From positions 1 to 9,139 of the forward strand of contig LJUE01000182.1 in assembly GCA_001303885.1 (NCBI GenBank): a stretch of DNA of 9,139 nucleotides, written 5' to 3'. The DNA comes from Planctomycetes bacterium SM23_32 (GTDB lineage: Bacteria; Planctomycetota; Brocadiia; SM23-32). Below the pieces are notes generated by a model that saw only the letters and a program-made list of their open reading frames with translations, ran no database searches and was not told the DNA's origin. Of the stretch, positions 7,679 to 9,139 are shown piece after piece (the first letter of the stretch is position 1; the number at the start of each line of letters is the position of its first letter). Both the position numbers and the translations under genes were made by a program.

Positions 7679-8958
7679 TCAGCCGAAGTAGTCGAGCAGC
7701 TCGCCCTCGGCTGCCCACATCTCCTCGTCTCGTGCAGCGGCAGCACGGCCGCCGTGAGCGGATCGAGCGCCACGGCCTGGTAGGCTGCCTCGCGGTCCCT
7801 GTCCGTCACCGCGCGCACCGCCAGCTCCTGCACGGCGATGTTGCTGCGGTTCAGCGCCGCGCACTGCGGCGGCAGGGCGCCAACCGGCGTGGGATGGACG
7901 CCGTCGGCGTCCGCCACGCAGGGCACCTCCACGCAGCAGCCTTCCGGCAGGTTCGTCACGAGCCCGTGGTTCATGACGTTGCCGTTCAGGGCGAACGGCT
8001 CGCCCGTGGTCATGGCCTCGATAATGCCGGCGGCGTACTCACGGGAGGCGACCAGTTCCGGCACTTCGGCCTCGTCCGTGGCCTCGGTGTCCCCAGCCCA
8101 CTGCCGGGCAGGGGGGGCCTCCATGCGGACCTCGCGTCGCTTCAGGTCGAAGCGTTCGCGCAGTTCGGGCGTGCGGCGGAAGTAGGGCAGGTACTCCGAG
8201 TTGTGGATGCTGCTCTCGGTCACGAAGTAGCCGAAGTGCCTCATGATCTCGCAGCGCACCGCCTCGTCCTCGGGGATGCGGCCGTCGTCGGCCGCCTGGC
8301 GGATGGCAGGGTACAGGTCCTCGCCGTCGCGCTCGAACCGCAGCACCCAGCTCTGGTGGTTGATGCCCGCCACCAGGTAGCGGACCTGGTCGTAGGGCAC
8401 GCCGATCCAGCCGGCCAGTTGCATCGTGGTGCCCTGCACGCTGTGGCAGAGGCCGACGTTGCGGACCCGCGTCGCCTCCGAATGCAGCCACGTGAGCATG
8501 GCCATGGGGTTCGTGTAGTTGATCAGCAGGGCGTCGGGGCAGAGGCGCTCGATGTCCCGGCAGAAGTCAAGCTGCGCCGGCGCGGTGCGCAGGAAGCGGA
8601 AGACGCCCCCCGGGCCGATGGTGTCCGCCACGTGCTGGTCCACGCCGTAGCGGCGCGGGATGTTCACCTCGGAGGCGTAGGGCTCGCCCCAGTAGGCGCC
8701 GCCTCCGACCGAGACCGACGTGATGACGAAGTCCGCCCCCGGCAGCAGCTCTCGGCGTTCGGTGGCGCTGAGCACCGCTGCCGGCAGCCCGTGCCCCTCG
8801 ACGGCCCGGCGCACGTAGCCCGTGACGCCCGCCAGGCGGTCACCGTGGATGTCGCAGAGGGCAATGGTCGAGTCCTGGAGGGGCGGGCGGGCCAGGACAT
8901 CTACCGAGAGGCGGCTTCCGAAGCCGCTACCGGCGCCGATGATCACGATCTTGGGCAT
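7679..8958 (-). CDS. GH4-family NAD-dependent glycosidase (alpha-galactosidase / alpha-galacturonidase type), frameshifted near the C-terminus
   Basis: GH4 enzymes cleave glycosides by NAD+- and Mn2+-dependent oxidation-elimination in the cytoplasm. Visible features are the Rossmann start MPKIVIIGAGSGFGSRL (1-17), the ribose-binding acid in CDIHGD (35-40), DTIGPGG (112-118), NYTNPMAM (147-154), GLCHSVQGT (169-177) with metal ligand Cys171, and GINHQSW (198-204) with His201. CHSVQG plus GINH is the MelA/LplD pattern, not the phospho-glycosidase one; the substrate is unassigned. ATG 8958 is preferred over ATG 8964 because GGAG (8967-8970) is 8 nt from it. After DPLTAAVLPLH (399-409) the frame is lost within 7721-7731. 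A shift restores an ending of DEEMWAAEGELLDYFG and stop at 7679-7681, about 426 residues in total, a normal length. Without the shift the frame runs more than 1 kb through the next gene. The frameshift could be real or a sequencing error. Confidence 0.88.
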
Positions 8959-9018
8959 CAGCATGTCTCCGGAGTCAGCGCGTCGTCAGCTTTCGGGCAG
9001 GAGCATACAAGGCCCGCC

Positions 9019-9047
9019 ACATTACGGCAGGCCCGCGGGCCTGTCAA
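9019..9047 (-). promoter_or_regulatory. promoter of the GH4 gene
   Basis: On the minus strand: a perfect -35 TTGACA (9047-9042), a 17-bp spacer and a weak -10 TAATGT (9024-9019, three of six consensus bases). Transcription would start about 50 nt before ATG 8958. A strong -35 with a poor -10 and a palindrome in the spacer is compatible with a regulated promoter. Confidence 0.6.
9028..9043. repeat. perfect 16-bp palindrome CAGGCCCGCGGGCCTG
   Basis: Both 8-bp halves are exact reverse complements with no gap. The element fills most of the GH4 promoter spacer and touches its -35. This is a place where a dimeric repressor would block RNA polymerase, so it is a candidate operator. It could also form a hairpin, but it lies upstream of the predicted transcript start and has no T-run. 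Confidence 0.6.
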
Positions 9048-9058
9048 CGAACGGCCGC

Positions 9059-9087
9059 TTGCCGACGGGCGGGGGCCAACCTATAAT
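9059..9087 (+). promoter_or_regulatory. rightward promoter for a gene beyond the window
   Basis: TTGCCG (9059-9064), a 17-bp spacer and a perfect TATAAT (9082-9087). It is divergent from the GH4 promoter, with 11 bp between the two -35 hexamers. The remaining 52 bases show no convincing start codon with a ribosome binding site, so the gene it serves starts at or beyond the right edge. Confidence 0.65.
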
Positions 9088-9139
9088 CGCCGCTGCTCCG
9101 GCAGAGGTTAGTACCGGCCGCGCCGTGCAAGCGTGGCGG

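Noticed and set aside
7402..9111. Long plus-strand open frame opposite the GH4 gene
   Set aside because: Its sequence is rich in His, Gly, Arg and Ala without recognisable motifs, and it lies exactly opposite a gene with conserved catalytic residues. It reflects high GC content.

Overview
This is a GC-rich bacterial segment, roughly two-thirds G+C, with dense coding on both strands, GTG and TTG starts, and sigma70-like promoters squeezed into short intergenic gaps. A Hanks-type kinase with zinc ribbons and a C-terminal membrane anchor, a GH4 glycosidase and an orphan ribD suggest Planctomycetota or a related PVC lineage. This placement is inference from gene style; no rRNA or other marker settles it.

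Layout. The window opens with the C-terminal part of a HAD-superfamily phosphatase (+, to 256), whose stop nearly meets the stop of accA (-, 265-1296). accA and a riboflavin gene diverge from a 147-nt gap (1297-1443). This gap holds two well-formed promoters whose -35 hexamers overlap on the short palindrome TTGAATCAA. The rightward unit holds an unusual fused reading frame (1444-3564): a RibD deaminase-reductase lacking its usual C-terminal tail runs without a stop into a THUMP-type RNA methyltransferase. An endonuclease III-related DNA glycosylase (3610-4281) follows. A separately promoted serine/threonine kinase (4443-6596) closes the rightward half. From the right, on the minus strand, come a GH4 glycosidase with a frameshift near its C-terminus (7679-8958) and a six-helix membrane protein of unknown function (6618-7580). 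The last ~100 bases hold a promoter pointing rightward out of the window.

How the genes work together. accA (malonyl-CoA synthesis), ribD (riboflavin synthesis), the RNA methyltransferase and the base-excision glycosylase are housekeeping or maintenance functions, and no single pathway unites them. The kinase stands alone, with no phosphatase or obvious substrate beside it. The GH4 enzyme has its own promoter containing a perfect 16-bp palindrome, as expected of a repressor-controlled sugar gene, but no transporter or regulator lies inside the window.

I did not find a convincing multi-gene novel system. The points most worth following up are the RibD-methyltransferase fusion with its Cys/His linker, the GH4 frameshift, the glycosylase with Glu at the usual catalytic Lys position, the zinc-ribbon kinase, and the recurring GC palindromes inside promoter spacers. 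No tRNA, rRNA, CRISPR array, insertion sequence or riboswitch was recognised, and no gene-free stretch exceeds 300 bases.
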